Assembly: GCF_016587355.1 (NCBI RefSeq) | Contig: NZ_BNJF01000001.1 | Coordinates: forward strand, 2,554,501 to 2,618,500 | Source of the DNA: Ktedonospora formicarum | GTDB taxonomy: Bacteria; Chloroflexota; Ktedonobacteria; Ktedonobacterales; Ktedonobacteraceae | DNA length: 64,000 nucleotides | Direction: 5' to 3' | In this document: one piece after another, positions 1-9,105 of the stretch | Numbering within the stretch: the stretch's first letter is position 1 | Layout: each line of letters opens with the position of its first letter | Made by a program: the position numbers and the translations under genes | The notes under the pieces: model-generated | Database searches by the model: none | What the model was told of the DNA's origin: nothing | Seen by the model: only the letters and a program-made list of their open reading frames with translations

Positions 1-528
1 TGGCTGCTTAATGTCTTCTGCTAAGTAGCCCTTTCTCTCGCCGTTGTGAAGAGAGGCAATTCCCCTGAAACCAAGTCTTTCAAAAAGTTCCTGGCCTTCA
101 GGTGTTGCTCCTATACCATACCAATTTTTTACATCAAATTGACGATTCAGAGACAACGCCCACTTTATAGTTTGCTTAATAAGGAAGCTACCACGCTCAC
201 GATCAAGCTTTTTATTGCCTGAAGGCTTCACAGTAAGGGTTGCAATATAAACGGATAGGCGGTGCTCTGTCCATTGCCTAATGGCACGAAGTGGAACGTC
301 CTTTTCTCTAATCTTATCATAGATGAGCGTTTTAAGTATTTCTTCATCTATTGGCATGAGACTTGAGTAACCCACGCTTTGGTTATGGTCCTTTAGATGC
401 ATAAACATCTCATCATTGATATCTTGTCAGTCAAGCATGACGCCAAAGGGCACTATATCATCTTCCCCATATAAATCGAGCCCTATTTGTACCTCATTCC
501 ATATATCTGAAATGGTAGAGGGAGCCAT
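1..528 (-). pseudogene. GNAT-like acetyltransferase gene, interrupted and cut by the window edge
   Basis: Reading the minus strand from an ATG at 526-528 gives a continuous-looking protein that is broken by an in-frame TGA at 427-429 and resumes in the same frame to the window edge. The part after the stop contains a stretch typical of GNAT N-acetyltransferases: a beta strand ending in YIATLTVKP, an Arg/Gly-containing turn (RERGSFL) before a helix, and TPEGQELFERLGF near the end, matching the usual acetyl-CoA fold C-terminus. The Met at 406-408 could restart translation (136 codons to the edge). Family is inferred from the pattern only. The substrate is unknown. The in-frame stop and the neighbouring integrase remnant suggest decay in an accessory region. 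Confidence 0.5.
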
Positions 529-935
529 CCTGTGTGATGTGCTTTCTCAAGAGTCCAGAGCAGTTACGCACAGGCTACTATACCCAGGAGGGGAGGGTGG
601 TCATGGAGAGGGCGTTAGCTGTTGAGGCGAAGACTGGACACACTATTCAGCATGGCCTTGCTCTTGCTGAGATGTTGGCATAAGACCAGGGGCACGGAGT
701 AAGTACACTGTGCCCCTATAGTTGCTACTCTTTGGCGAGGGCCAAGTGATCCAGGAAGTGAGGTGCTTGTCCGCTTATAAAATGGGCCAGGAAATGTGTC
801 GGGAACCCAAACATATCTTCCTGGTATATAAATTTACCTCCTTGCGTGGAATTGGGAGCATCCTTGCTCTCAATGTTCTCGTACATTTACGAGCTATTCA
901 ATATAGCCTGCCTTACGACTCCTGACCTTAAATTA
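529..935. other. Gene-free accessory stretch with one hairpin
   Basis: I see no convincing gene here. An inverted repeat at 688-695 / 710-717 (AGGGGCAC / GTGCCCCT, with a further 3-bp AGT/ACT inner stem) could end transcription, but no T-run follows. The short open frames here lack ribosome-binding sites and have no recognisable protein character. Confidence 0.4.
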
Positions 936-1190
936 TTAAGGAGTGCTAGGAGTGTTGGGAGTGTTTGGTATGTTCTCTGCTTTGTGCTGCTTGGGGTGCT
1001 GAGGTTGCTTGGGTTGCTTGGGGTGCTGGGGTTGCTGGGGTTGCTTGGGCTTAGCGTCTGTGTTCTGTGTAATTGCAGTTTTTGTAATTGATGCTATTGT
1101 TGGGGTAGTTCTACCAGCTAATAGCATCAACGCAATAATGCAACTCGCTACAAGCAGACAAACTCTCTTCCTCACGACCTGTCTAGTCAT
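936..1190 (-). CDS. Small secreted Pro/Gln/Lys/His repeat protein
   Basis: An 84-residue protein. The chosen ATG (1188-1190) has a good ribosome-binding site (AGAGGA, about 7 bases upstream); an alternative start 14 codons further upstream is less well placed. Residues 1-10 are basic (RQVVRKR), residues 10-27 form a hydrophobic segment, and a plausible signal-peptidase site follows near GRTTPTIAS. The mature part is a low-complexity array built from PKQPQ, PKQPK and PQHPKQ units, followed by NTPNTPSTP. I do not recognise a family. A surface or wall-associated extended peptide is possible. The repeat DNA makes a G-run array on the opposite strand. Confidence 0.5.
   Translation of the reverse strand: MTRQVVRKRVCLLVASCIIALMLLAGRTTPTIASITKTAITQNTDAKPKQPQQPQHPKQPKQPQHPKQHKAENIPNTPNTPSTP
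1011..1049 (+). repeat. G-run array matching a G-quadruplex pattern
   Basis: Five runs of three or four G at 1011-1013, 1020-1023, 1028-1031, 1037-1040 and 1047-1049 are separated by loops of 6, 4, 5 and 6 bases (TTGCTT, TGCT, TTGCT, TTGCTT). This satisfies the simple G3+N1-7 rule. It lies on the template strand of the small secreted protein and is the DNA consequence of its PKQPQ-type repeats. Confidence 0.6.
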
Positions 1191-1400
1191 TCTATTTTCC
1201 TCTTTCTGTCGCAAACTTATACTTTGCATCACTCCGCTCTAAGCACTACAAAAAGGTTGTCTCTAATTCACTTAGTAGTCTATTGACTATGAAAAACACA
1301 TGGATTAAATATCAAGCATCTCTTTTAAATCCAATACATTGAAGAAAACAGCAAGGGCTGGATACAAAAATGCCGGGTCAAGCGTGAGGCTCTCCATGAA

Positions 1401-1841
1401 ATGGATATTGAGGATGTCTACCAGGCATTAGACAAAGCTCCTGCCATTTGGGCCTATTGTGTTGGACATCCAGGGCAGAAAAAGGGCTGGTTGTGCATGG
1501 TGGAGCCCAACGCGAAAGACACCAATCGGCGACGGTGGGAAACGAGCGAGCCATGGCAGACAGTCCAAGCAGCGTTCTTGTCAAATTGGAGAGACACCCC
1601 CAACATTGAAGCTGCCCAGCGTGAGCGCAAGCGCGAAGTTAACTTGGACCGGGCCGAGAAGGCCATAGTCGGATATGCTACAACCTATGGAGCATGGCTC
1701 CAAGACTCACTGAGTCCTGATGCTGGTGTTTCTATCGTGTTACAACGGCTCTATATCAGAATGCTCGAAATCTGGGAAGAGAGAGGCGTTGATTTCCAAA
1801 CGTTAAGGCAACAAAAAGAGCTAATTTATCACATTGTATAG
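1401..1841 (+). CDS. Hypothetical protein in accessory region
   Basis: A 146-residue open frame. No family is recognised. The frame stays open upstream of the ATG back to a stop at 1326, so the 5' end may be a truncated larger gene; no clear ribosome-binding site precedes 1401. The protein is hydrophilic, Trp-rich (WAYC, WLCM, RRRWETSEPWQ), with a charged helix (RERKREVNLDRAEKA) and a helical C-terminus, and has no membrane segment. The setting, between a small repeat protein and an integrase remnant, suggests cargo of a lost mobile element. Coding status is moderate. Confidence 0.35.
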   Translation: MDIEDVYQALDKAPAIWAYCVGHPGQKKGWLCMVEPNAKDTNRRRWETSEPWQTVQAAFLSNWRDTPNIEAAQRERKREVNLDRAEKAIVGYATTYGAWLQDSLSPDAGVSIVLQRLYIRMLEIWEERGVDFQTLRQQKELIYHIV

Positions 1842-1848
1842 TGTATGA

Positions 1849-2190
1849 GGTTTTGGACGTGACTTAACCTTTGAATCCTGGAACCCGAAAGGCTTGATGA
1901 TCAGTAGCATGAACCGTAGCTACATGAACACTCACCAGACACTAGATGAGTTCCATGAGATCGTCGCAAAGGCAGGTTTGCCTAAAATGCACTTCTATGA
2001 TCTGAGGCATAGTGCCGCTACAATCCTTCTTGCAAAGGGAGTACATCCAAAGATCGTGCAGGAACTTTTAGGGCATGCCTCTATCGCCATCACCATGAAC
2101 ATATACTCTCACGTGATGCCATCCCTACAAAAGGAGGTTGCAGGGCTCATGGATAACATCTTCAAAGACGATAAAAATGACGCTTTTTAG
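1849..2190 (+). pseudogene. Tyrosine recombinase (phage-type integrase) C-terminal remnant
   Basis: The frame is open from 1849 to the stop at 2188-2190. It carries the integrase C-terminal catalytic signature: KAGLPKMHFYDLRHS (usually HDLRHS; here Tyr replaces the first His), KGVHPKIVQELLGH with the LGH box, then NIYSHVMPSLQKE with the catalytic Tyr. The N-terminal arm-binding and core-binding domains and the first catalytic Arg are absent, so about 70% of a normal 350-400 residue integrase is missing. The only starts are TTG (1894) and ATG (1897) without a ribosome-binding site. It is very similar to the remnant at 25780-26103. Confidence 0.75.
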
Positions 2191-2578
2191 CGCAATGGCT
2201 GTCATTTTGGCTGTGACAAGAGGCTGTATTAGTCTGAAGGGGCTTGAGAAGAGGCATCATTCGGGGTTGCGCAGTAAGGTATGAGATAATTGTCCCTATT
2301 ATAACGTGCGTCGTGCCGATTGAAAAGCCTCCGTGATAGACAATTCTTAGCTTATTTTCAAAAATTCTTGATTGAAGTAAACATTTGGTCTTTTAGTAAA
2401 CAGCACAAAATCGCTGCAAATTCGGCCTGAATAGCGTATGATAGAGGCAACTGGCAAATTGGTATTGTGATATATTGCCAGAGCAAACCGGTTTCTGGCA
2501 TTGTTCGTAATATATTGCATAATGGCACCCACAACGCCAAGAGCGCGATCACGATAGAGAAAGCGAGGCTACCTTAGT
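2191..2578. other. Intergenic region with possible operator
   Basis: No gene seen. It contains an inverted repeat TGCCAGA (2476-2482) / TCTGGCA (2494-2500), flanked on both sides by the direct repeat ATATATTGC. This arrangement could be a regulatory protein site or leader hairpin for the downstream DUF4097 gene. No target-site duplication or tRNA that would explain the adjacent integrase remnant is visible. Confidence 0.3.
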
Positions 2579-3901
2579 ATGGATAGAGAGAGCCCTCGAA
2601 GAGGCTACCGACGGCAGAGCAACGAGCAGCGCTCCGAACAGAGACGTTCTCAAGCCCCAATTCCACGCCGCCGCTCGCGCGAGCATGAAGAAAAAGAGTT
2701 ATATGAGCGTGAAGTATACGAAGACGATCTAGACGATGGATATATTAGCGAAGAAGAAGCCTACCAACGCGCCTATGTTCCTCGCAGGCGAGCTAGTGCT
2801 TCGCCATCACGCCCACCTCGTCGCGCTCCTGCCACTATTAAAGAGCCGCGCTCACATCCAGCCAAACACCAAAGACCTCGCCGCCATCGCCGTAGCGCCC
2901 TCCCTTCAATGGCATTAGGATGTGTATTAGGTATTGTGCTTGTTATAGGTCTAGCGGTCGCGGGAGTACTCTATTTCATCGTTCCTTCTCTAAAAGGAAA
3001 TAGTCCACAATCAATCAATCCTTTCAACAATGTGCGCGCTCATACAAAGGAAGAGAGCGTGACAGCAGCGCTCACCAGCCTAGCCCAACTTCAGGTCTGC
3101 ACCAAAATTGGAAATGTTTCCCTGCTTGTCGACCCCAAAGCGACACAGGTAACAGTTACCAGTAAAAAGACGGTACAGGCAAGCTCCGACGCGGATGCCC
3201 AACAGAAATTCACACAAATAAAGGTCGAGGTACAGCCACCTGCCAACATCACTACGCCACTTACCTGCACCCGATTACAAGAATCACAGTCATCCCAGAC
3301 GGGAAATTCAGCCAGTGGAGAAACGCTTATCGTCAATGTTGTCTTTCCCACGACCACAAACAACATGATGAACAGCGTTGATGAGGCAGCCGACATTACC
3401 ATTCGCATTCCACCAAGCACCCTGCCAGCCAACCCTACCCTTCAGGTCAATGTGGAGGCACCAGTTGGCAATATTACAGTCGAGGGGCTCAGTGGGGTAC
3501 TCAACCTGCACGGAAACACCGGCGCAATCAAGGTCACACAATCAATTCTTGCCAGTGGCTCACGCCTGGAAACAGGACAGAAAGGGGTGACCTTTAATGG
3601 CTTGCTACTGGTACCACCTACCGCAACAGCCAACAACCCGGCGTTGTATTCTATTCGCAGTGAGCAAGGCAATCTTGACATCACGTTACCAGGCAACCTC
3701 AATCTTCGCGCAAATATCAATACTAACGTGGGTTCTATTAAAAGTGATTTCCCTTTTCAGCCACAGAAGGACCCTCAAGATGAGAACTCCATGAGCTATA
3801 GCGGCCCACTCAATCCCCAGGCGGGAGCGCCTGCCCCCGCAACGCTGAACCTGGATGTAAGCATTGGTAACATCGTGTTACACAAACTTCAAACGAGTTG
3901 A
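2579..3901 (+). CDS. DUF4097-type membrane-anchored protein
   Basis: A 440-residue protein. Residues 1-105 are very rich in Arg, Glu and Pro and look disordered and cytoplasmic. One transmembrane helix lies at about 110-135 (MALGCVLGIVLVIGL). The outer part (150-440) is rich in Thr, Asn and beta-forming residues, with DITIRIPPST, VNVEAPVGNITVEGLSG and NVGSIKSDFPF segments typical of the DUF4097 beta-helical putative adhesin fold. The role is unknown; in related proteins the repeats are thought to form an extracytoplasmic beta solenoid. It stands alone upstream of the FHA-ABC gene. The ribosome-binding site is weak. Confidence 0.7.
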   Translation: MDRESPRRGYRRQSNEQRSEQRRSQAPIPRRRSREHEEKELYEREVYEDDLDDGYISEEEAYQRAYVPRRRASASPSRPPRRAPATIKEPRSHPAKHQRPRRHRRSALPSMALGCVLGIVLVIGLAVAGVLYFIVPSLKGNSPQSINPFNNVRAHTKEESVTAALTSLAQLQVCTKIGNVSLLVDPKATQVTVTSKKTVQASSDADAQQKFTQIKVEVQPPANITTPLTCTRLQESQSSQTGNSASGETLIVNVVFPTTTNNMMNSVDEAADITIRIPPSTLPANPTLQVNVEAPVGNITVEGLSGVLNLHGNTGAIKVTQSILASGSRLETGQKGVTFNGLLLVPPTATANNPALYSIRSEQGNLDITLPGNLNLRANINTNVGSIKSDFPFQPQKDPQDENSMSYSGPLNPQAGAPAPATLNLDVSIGNIVLHKLQTS

Positions 3902-4261
3902 TAGGGGAGAGTGTGAGACAAACCATAGCTTAAGGGGACACAATTCTGTTAAAATAGATGCGCTTCCTTCAAATGGAAGGATCTATGGCAGTTCTACAAA
4001 CATCGATGTACGAGAAAAGACTGCGCGCTGAGTTTTTATTAAAAGAGCTTGGTTGCATCGCAGGTATGTACTCTTTATAATGGTTGGATAATGATTGACA
4101 TCACTCTAAGGTCATCTGCACAGCCAGGATCACTCTTGCAACTAACAGGTTCAGCTTTTTGGCAAGGGCTTGATCGAATAGCGGCACATGCAGATCAATC
4201 TTATTTATATTGTCCACATTACTTCATACCCATTGCGGAAAGGAGAAGCCAATAGCGTGTC
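3902..4261. other. Intergenic leader of the FHA-ABC gene
   Basis: A 360-bp gap with only weak, short open frames. A strong ribosome-binding site (AAAGGAGAAG, 4239-4248) lies at its right end. A TTGACA at 4095-4100 has no good -10 partner at the usual distance. No riboswitch or other structure was recognised. Confidence 0.3.
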
Positions 4262-7200
4262 GTGCAAGAGATGGTGCGATCCGCAGGCCATTTTTATATG
4301 AACGCAGTTCCACCTGGATCTAGCCTTGGCTCACTTCAGTTTCTCTCGGGGCCAATGGCGGGTTCGGTCATGCAAATCACAAAACCTGTGATACAGATCG
4401 GACGCGAACCCGGCAATGATGTTATTATTTCAGATGCTTCAATTTCGCGCAGGCATGCTCAAATTAAGCTGGAAAATGGGTCGTGGCAGATTGAGAAGCT
4501 AGCAGCCCAGAATAGCCTGACAATCAATCAGCAAGAAACGCAACATGGCGCTCTCACCTCTCAGGATGTGATTGGATTAGGAGGCCGTGTCTCCTTCCGC
4601 TTCATCGCACAGGGTACCGTCCCCGCATCGGTTGGTTCAGGAGCGTTTGCTCCACCTCCACCACAAACACCTCCCGTTGCGATGAACTATCAACAAACCA
4701 TTTCGGCGGAAGAAGCAATGAGGCAAGGGCCACCAGCCTCCGGAGCGCCGAACGTCAGAGGCATCCCTTCACTTGAGGTAACCAACTATACAGGACAGGA
4801 CCGCCGCGTCTTCCAGCTCGCTCCACAAAAGCAAGCATTCAGCATTGGTCGCGCGCCAGACAACGATATTGTCATCAACGTTTCCACGGTATCTGCTTAT
4901 CACGCAATTATTCAGCGCCAGGGAAACGACCTGGTTTTCGTTCACCCACACCCCAAATCGGGACGTTCCAGCAATGGTATTCAATTCCAAGGAAATACCA
5001 TACGCGGAAGCCAGCAATTTCAGCATACGCTTGCTCATGGCGATACTTTCCGTATCAGTGATGAACATGGCACATTTACAACCCTGGTCTATACAGATGG
5101 TAGCGGCAACACAACCGACGCGATACCCGAGATTTATCCTATCCAGCTTGGTGCACCTGTCATCAGTCTAGGGCGAGCAACAAACAATACAGTAGTATTG
5201 GACCACCTCCAAATCTCGAAGAATCATGCCCGTTTGGAGCAGGTTCCAGGTGGCTATCGAATCGTTGACTTAAATAGTAAGAACTCAGTCTATGTCAATG
5301 GTGTGCGAATCTCGCGTAGCGCACGCAATCTCATGGTCAATGATGAGATTCGCATTGGTCCCTTCCGCTTCATCTACACCGGGCAGATGCTTATCCAGCA
5401 GGACGAGAGCAATACAATCCGCATCGATGCTCTCAACTTGGTCAAAGAGGGACAGGCCCATCGCATCCTGCTCAATGACATCTCGCTCGCGGTCCCACCG
5501 CGCAAATTTGTAGCCCTGGTAGGTGGTTCAGGTGCCGGTAAATCGACGCTGATGGATGCCTTAAATGGACTCCGCCCGGCGACGAAAGGCTCAGTTCTCT
5601 ATAATGGACAGGACTACTACCACAATCTGGCAGCATTTAGCACCCAGCTTGGCTATGTCCCACAGGATGATATCATCCATCGCGACCTGACCGTGGAGCA
5701 CGCGCTCTATTATGCGGCCAAATTGCGTCTGCCTGATGATGTTACTAAAGAACAAATTCAGCAACGTATCAATGAGGTACTGGCAGATGTAGATCTAACT
5801 CCACGTCGCCATTTGCTCATCAGCAAACTCTCTGGTGGACAGCGCAAGCGCGTCTCTATCGCTCTAGAGTTGCTTGGCAATCCAAGTGCCTTCTTCCTGG
5901 ATGAGCCGACGTCGGGTCTTGATCCAGGCCTGGATCGCAGGATGATGACTTTGATGCGTCGCCTGGCTGACCGTGGACGCACCATCGTCCTTGTCACTCA
6001 CGCAACCAACAATATCAATGCCTGCGACTATGTCTGCTTTCTGGCTGCGGGCGGGCACCTGACATATTTCGGTCCTCCCGATGAAGCGAAAGCCTACTTT
6101 GGAAAGAACGATTTCGCCGAAATCTACAGCGCGCTTGAACCAACAGACGAGAATCCCAATATCCCGGCAGAAGCGGGGGCACGCTTCCGGCAATCCCCTG
6201 ATTATCAGCGTTATGTGGCTCAACCGCTTAGCCAAAACGCCGCCAAACAGGCTCAACTTATGGCCCGCCCGGCGGTTATCAAGCCACCCAGGCGAGGGAA
6301 TCCCTGGAAGCAATTCCAGATCCTCTCACGCCGCTATATTGAGCTTCTGCGCAATGATGTTGGTAACCTGGCAATTCTGCTACTTCAGGCACCGATCATT
6401 GGCCTGATACTCTTCTTCATGGCCCAGCAGAACATCTTCAATGATACCAGCATCGTTACCTGTCCTCACCCAAAGAACATGTTGACGCAGACAGGCAAAA
6501 CAGATTTTAGCTGTCAACAAGCGTACGACCAGATCGATGGACCGCAAGGCACACTCATCCTGCAAGCTTCAAAAAAGCAGAATCCTGCGCGCTACAAAGA
6601 TTTAGAGGGAGATGCCCTCAAAGAGAAGGTCAAGGATGATCTAATTGTGCAAGGCTCAGGGGGAGATGCACAAAAGATCCTCTTCATCATGGCCTTCGCG
6701 GCTGTCATGTTTGGCTGCATCAATGGAGCGCGTGAGATCGTAAAAGAGGCCGCCGTGTATCGGCGTGAGCGTACTGTCAACCTGGGCATCGTACCTTACA
6801 TGTTCTCCAAAATCATAGTGCTAGGTCTGCTCTGCCTGATCCAAAGCTTGATTATGGTAGCCCTGGTGAACCTCAAGACGCCTTTTAAGACGAGTCTTAT
6901 CTTGCCGCCGTTCCTGGAAATCTATGTCACTATGTGCCTGACCTCGTTGGCAGGTCTGATGCTAGGCCTCATGATCTCAGCACTGGTACCTACCAATGAC
7001 CGTGCGACGAGTATGATTCCTATTGTACTCATTCCACAGGTAATCTTTGCGGGCGTCATCTTCTCGCTGGATAATCCTCAGGCTCTCCAGTTCCCAGCTG
7101 CCTTCTTCCCTTCACGCTGGGCAATGGCGGCTATGGGCACAACGATTGGCCTGCGTGGGGACAAACTCGGCTCAGATGATTTCTCCTATGTCAGCACATT

Positions 7201-7330
7201 CTTCGGGCATGCGACCAAAGCCGAAGCAATTGGGCATCTGTTTGTGACCTGGGGGGCTCTTGTAGCGATGATTCTTATCTTCGCATTCATTATCGCCTTC
7301 TGCCTCAAACAAAAAGACATTCGTCGATAG
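4262..7330 (+). CDS. Triple-FHA ABC-2 (ABCG-like) transporter, ATPase and permease fused
   Basis: A 1022-residue half-transporter. Three FHA domains come first, with cores at about 43-70 (IQIGREPGND, SISRRHAQI), 193-223 (FSIGRAPDND, but SAYHAII) and 301-330 (ISLGRATNN, QISKNHARL). FHA domains bind phosphothreonine peptides. The ABC domain (385-620) has Walker A GGSGAGKST at about 421-429, signature LSGGQRKR at about 523 and Walker B FFLDEPTSGLDPG at about 545. Five or six membrane helices fill 690-1020, in ABCG/ABC2 order. The start is a GTG; an ATG three codons in is the alternative. Phospho-dependent control by a Ser/Thr kinase is inferred from the FHA domains. The substrate is unknown. Confidence 0.9.
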   Translation: MQEMVRSAGHFYMNAVPPGSSLGSLQFLSGPMAGSVMQITKPVIQIGREPGNDVIISDASISRRHAQIKLENGSWQIEKLAAQNSLTINQQETQHGALTSQDVIGLGGRVSFRFIAQGTVPASVGSGAFAPPPPQTPPVAMNYQQTISAEEAMRQGPPASGAPNVRGIPSLEVTNYTGQDRRVFQLAPQKQAFSIGRAPDNDIVINVSTVSAYHAIIQRQGNDLVFVHPHPKSGRSSNGIQFQGNTIRGSQQFQHTLAHGDTFRISDEHGTFTTLVYTDGSGNTTDAIPEIYPIQLGAPVISLGRATNNTVVLDHLQISKNHARLEQVPGGYRIVDLNSKNSVYVNGVRISRSARNLMVNDEIRIGPFRFIYTGQMLIQQDESNTIRIDALNLVKEGQAHRILLNDISLAVPPRKFVALVGGSGAGKSTLMDALNGLRPATKGSVLYNGQDYYHNLAAFSTQLGYVPQDDIIHRDLTVEHALYYAAKLRLPDDVTKEQIQQRINEVLADVDLTPRRHLLISKLSGGQRKRVSIALELLGNPSAFFLDEPTSGLDPGLDRRMMTLMRRLADRGRTIVLVTHATNNINACDYVCFLAAGGHLTYFGPPDEAKAYFGKNDFAEIYSALEPTDENPNIPAEAGARFRQSPDYQRYVAQPLSQNAAKQAQLMARPAVIKPPRRGNPWKQFQILSRRYIELLRNDVGNLAILLLQAPIIGLILFFMAQQNIFNDTSIVTCPHPKNMLTQTGKTDFSCQQAYDQIDGPQGTLILQASKKQNPARYKDLEGDALKEKVKDDLIVQGSGGDAQKILFIMAFAAVMFGCINGAREIVKEAAVYRRERTVNLGIVPYMFSKIIVLGLLCLIQSLIMVALVNLKTPFKTSLILPPFLEIYVTMCLTSLAGLMLGLMISALVPTNDRATSMIPIVLIPQVIFAGVIFSLDNPQALQFPAAFFPSRWAMAAMGTTIGLRGDKLGSDDFSYVSTFFGHATKAEAIGHLFVTWGALVAMILIFAFIIAFCLKQKDIRR

Positions 7331-7349
7331 TTTGCAAGCCAAAACGGGC

Positions 7350-7395
7350 AGAAAGTATGAGATGAGCCAGCACGCTGACTCATCTCATACTTTCT
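7350..7395 (+). terminator. Long perfect hairpin after the FHA-ABC gene
   Basis: A 17-bp perfect inverted repeat (arms 7350-7366 and 7379-7395, loop 12) begins 20 bases after the stop codon. The 3' arm ends in TTTCT but no long T-run follows. Confidence 0.65.
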
Positions 7396-7640
7396 GAGCA
7401 GACAGTCACAGGGATGGCAATTTCTAGCTATTCTCTATCAATAATCCCAGAGATTTCATGCAAACATCTTAATATCTAGACTATAACCTATCATAACCTT
7501 ACTCATTTTTTATTGCCGAAATCCCCTTCCTCTTCTATCTATATGGTATTAGGTGCCCAGATATGATAATACGTGATTTATACACGTTCCTTTAAATGTA
7601 GTACGTGATTGATATGACATGGTACTTATTGGCAAGGCTC
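7396..7640. other. AT-rich intergenic region upstream of coaBC
   Basis: No gene. The motif TACGTGATT occurs twice, and the first copy forms an ACGTG / CACGT inverted repeat at about 7574-7589. This might be an operator. Nothing else is recognised. Confidence 0.3.
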
Positions 7641-7670
7641 TTGCTCCTCGCAACAAGCCTATGCTATTGT
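7641..7670 (+). promoter_or_regulatory. Possible promoter of coaBC
   Basis: TTGCTC (7641-7646), an 18-base spacer and TATTGT (7665-7670) resemble a sigma70-type promoter. It would give a leader of about 45 bases before the ATG at 7721. Confidence 0.4.
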
Positions 7671-7720
7671 AATGGTGTTCTCATATGGACTGTCCTAAAC
7701 AAGGGAACGAGATCGTCTCA

Positions 7721-9022
7721 ATGTTACAAAATAAGCATATTGTCCTTGGCATTTGTGGAGGAATTGCCTGCTACAAAGCGGTAGATCTTGTCAGCAAGCT
7801 ACAGCAGGCAGGCGCAGTGGTAGATGTCATTATGACAGAGAGCGCGGATGAGTTTGTGCGACCACTGACATTCTCAACCATGAGCCACCGACCAGTCTAT
7901 AGCGACCTGTGGGAGCCTTCTGGGCAAGCTGCGGAAACGCATATTCGTTTGGCGGAGGAAGCCGAGTTGCTGGCGATTGTACCCGCGACCGCAAATACAA
8001 TCGCGAAATTGGCACATGGTTTCACAGATAATATGTTGACGACAGTGGCATTGGCGACACAAGCGCCCTTGCTTCTGGCACCAGCTATGTACAAAGATAT
8101 GTATACGCATCCTGCCACGCAGGCCAACCTGAGCCTGTTGCGACAAAGGGGCGCATATATCGTTGAGCCAGCAGTTGGACGCCTGGCATCGGGAACAATT
8201 GGAACTGGACGCTTACCAGATACAGAGCTCTTGCTTGGAGCTATACGCTTGACGTTGGGACGCCACAGTGGCGATCTGGTGGGACGGCGCGTGGTCGTCA
8301 CCGCCGGAGGTACACAGGAGCCAATTGATCCTGTACGCTATGTAGGCAATCACTCTTCGGGTAAAATGGGTTACGCTATCGCAACCGAGGCGCGAGATCG
8401 CGGGGCCGATGTGGTCCTGATTACAGGGCCGGTCTCACTTCCCGCTCCCTATGGGGTAGATCTCATTCGCATCGAAACAGCCTCACAGATGCGTGATGCC
8501 GTAATGGCTTCCGTGAATGATGCCGATGTCCTGGTTATGAGTGCAGCCGTCGCCGATTTTCGTCCAGCTCACCCCTCTCCTCAGAAAATCAAGAAGCACG
8601 TGGGAGAGCCTTCAATTATAGCCTCCTCTGGTCAACAGAAGCAGGCGACAACGGAAGGTCACGCTGCTGGCGACGGGTTCTCTATACATCTGGTTCGTAA
8701 CGCGGATATTCTGGCAGACCTGGCCACTATGCAGATAGGTCAGCAGCGAAGGAATCGCGAGGGGCGGTTACAACCACTCATCCGTGTTGGCTTCGCTGCC
8801 GAAACTGAGAATGTCATCGCCAACGCACGCGATAAGCTCGTGCGTAAACAGCTCGATCTGCTCGTCGCAAATGACGTAATGCGCTCAGACAGCGGTTTTG
8901 GTGCTGATACAAACAAGGTTTATTTCTTCCATCCCGATGAAACGGTGGAAGACTTGCCCGTTATGCCCAAAACAGGCGTTGCGGCGGCGATTTGGGATAG
9001 AGTGTTATCCCTGTTGACGTAA
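7721..9022 (+). CDS. coaBC: Bifunctional phosphopantothenoylcysteine decarboxylase/synthetase
   Basis: A 433-residue fused enzyme of coenzyme A synthesis. It joins cysteine to 4'-phosphopantothenate (CTP-dependent, CoaB half) and decarboxylates the product using FMN (CoaC half). The N-terminal flavoprotein half shows LGICGGIACYKA near the start and PATANTIAKLAHGFTDNML. The CoaB half (about 190-433) shows TAGGTQEPIDPVRYVGNHSS and GKMGYAIA. A loop of about 25 residues before IHLVRNADIL is longer than usual. The family normally starts just before the GGIA motif, so I chose the ATG at 7721 over the in-frame ATG at 7685. Neither has a strong ribosome-binding site. Confidence 0.92.
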   Translation: MLQNKHIVLGICGGIACYKAVDLVSKLQQAGAVVDVIMTESADEFVRPLTFSTMSHRPVYSDLWEPSGQAAETHIRLAEEAELLAIVPATANTIAKLAHGFTDNMLTTVALATQAPLLLAPAMYKDMYTHPATQANLSLLRQRGAYIVEPAVGRLASGTIGTGRLPDTELLLGAIRLTLGRHSGDLVGRRVVVTAGGTQEPIDPVRYVGNHSSGKMGYAIATEARDRGADVVLITGPVSLPAPYGVDLIRIETASQMRDAVMASVNDADVLVMSAAVADFRPAHPSPQKIKKHVGEPSIIASSGQQKQATTEGHAAGDGFSIHLVRNADILADLATMQIGQQRRNREGRLQPLIRVGFAAETENVIANARDKLVRKQLDLLVANDVMRSDSGFGADTNKVYFFHPDETVEDLPVMPKTGVAAAIWDRVLSLLT

Positions 9023-9105
9023 AGTAGTTGGAGGGGCGTGGCGCTGTGATGGGAGCTTTTGTTCTAGAATTATTGGGTACTCAAAGTACGCAGGAGGAAT
9101 CCCCG

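Noticed and set aside
846..1242. Plus-strand Gly/Leu/Cys/Trp-rich open frames
   Set aside because: They are the mirror of the minus-strand repeat gene, with no ribosome site.
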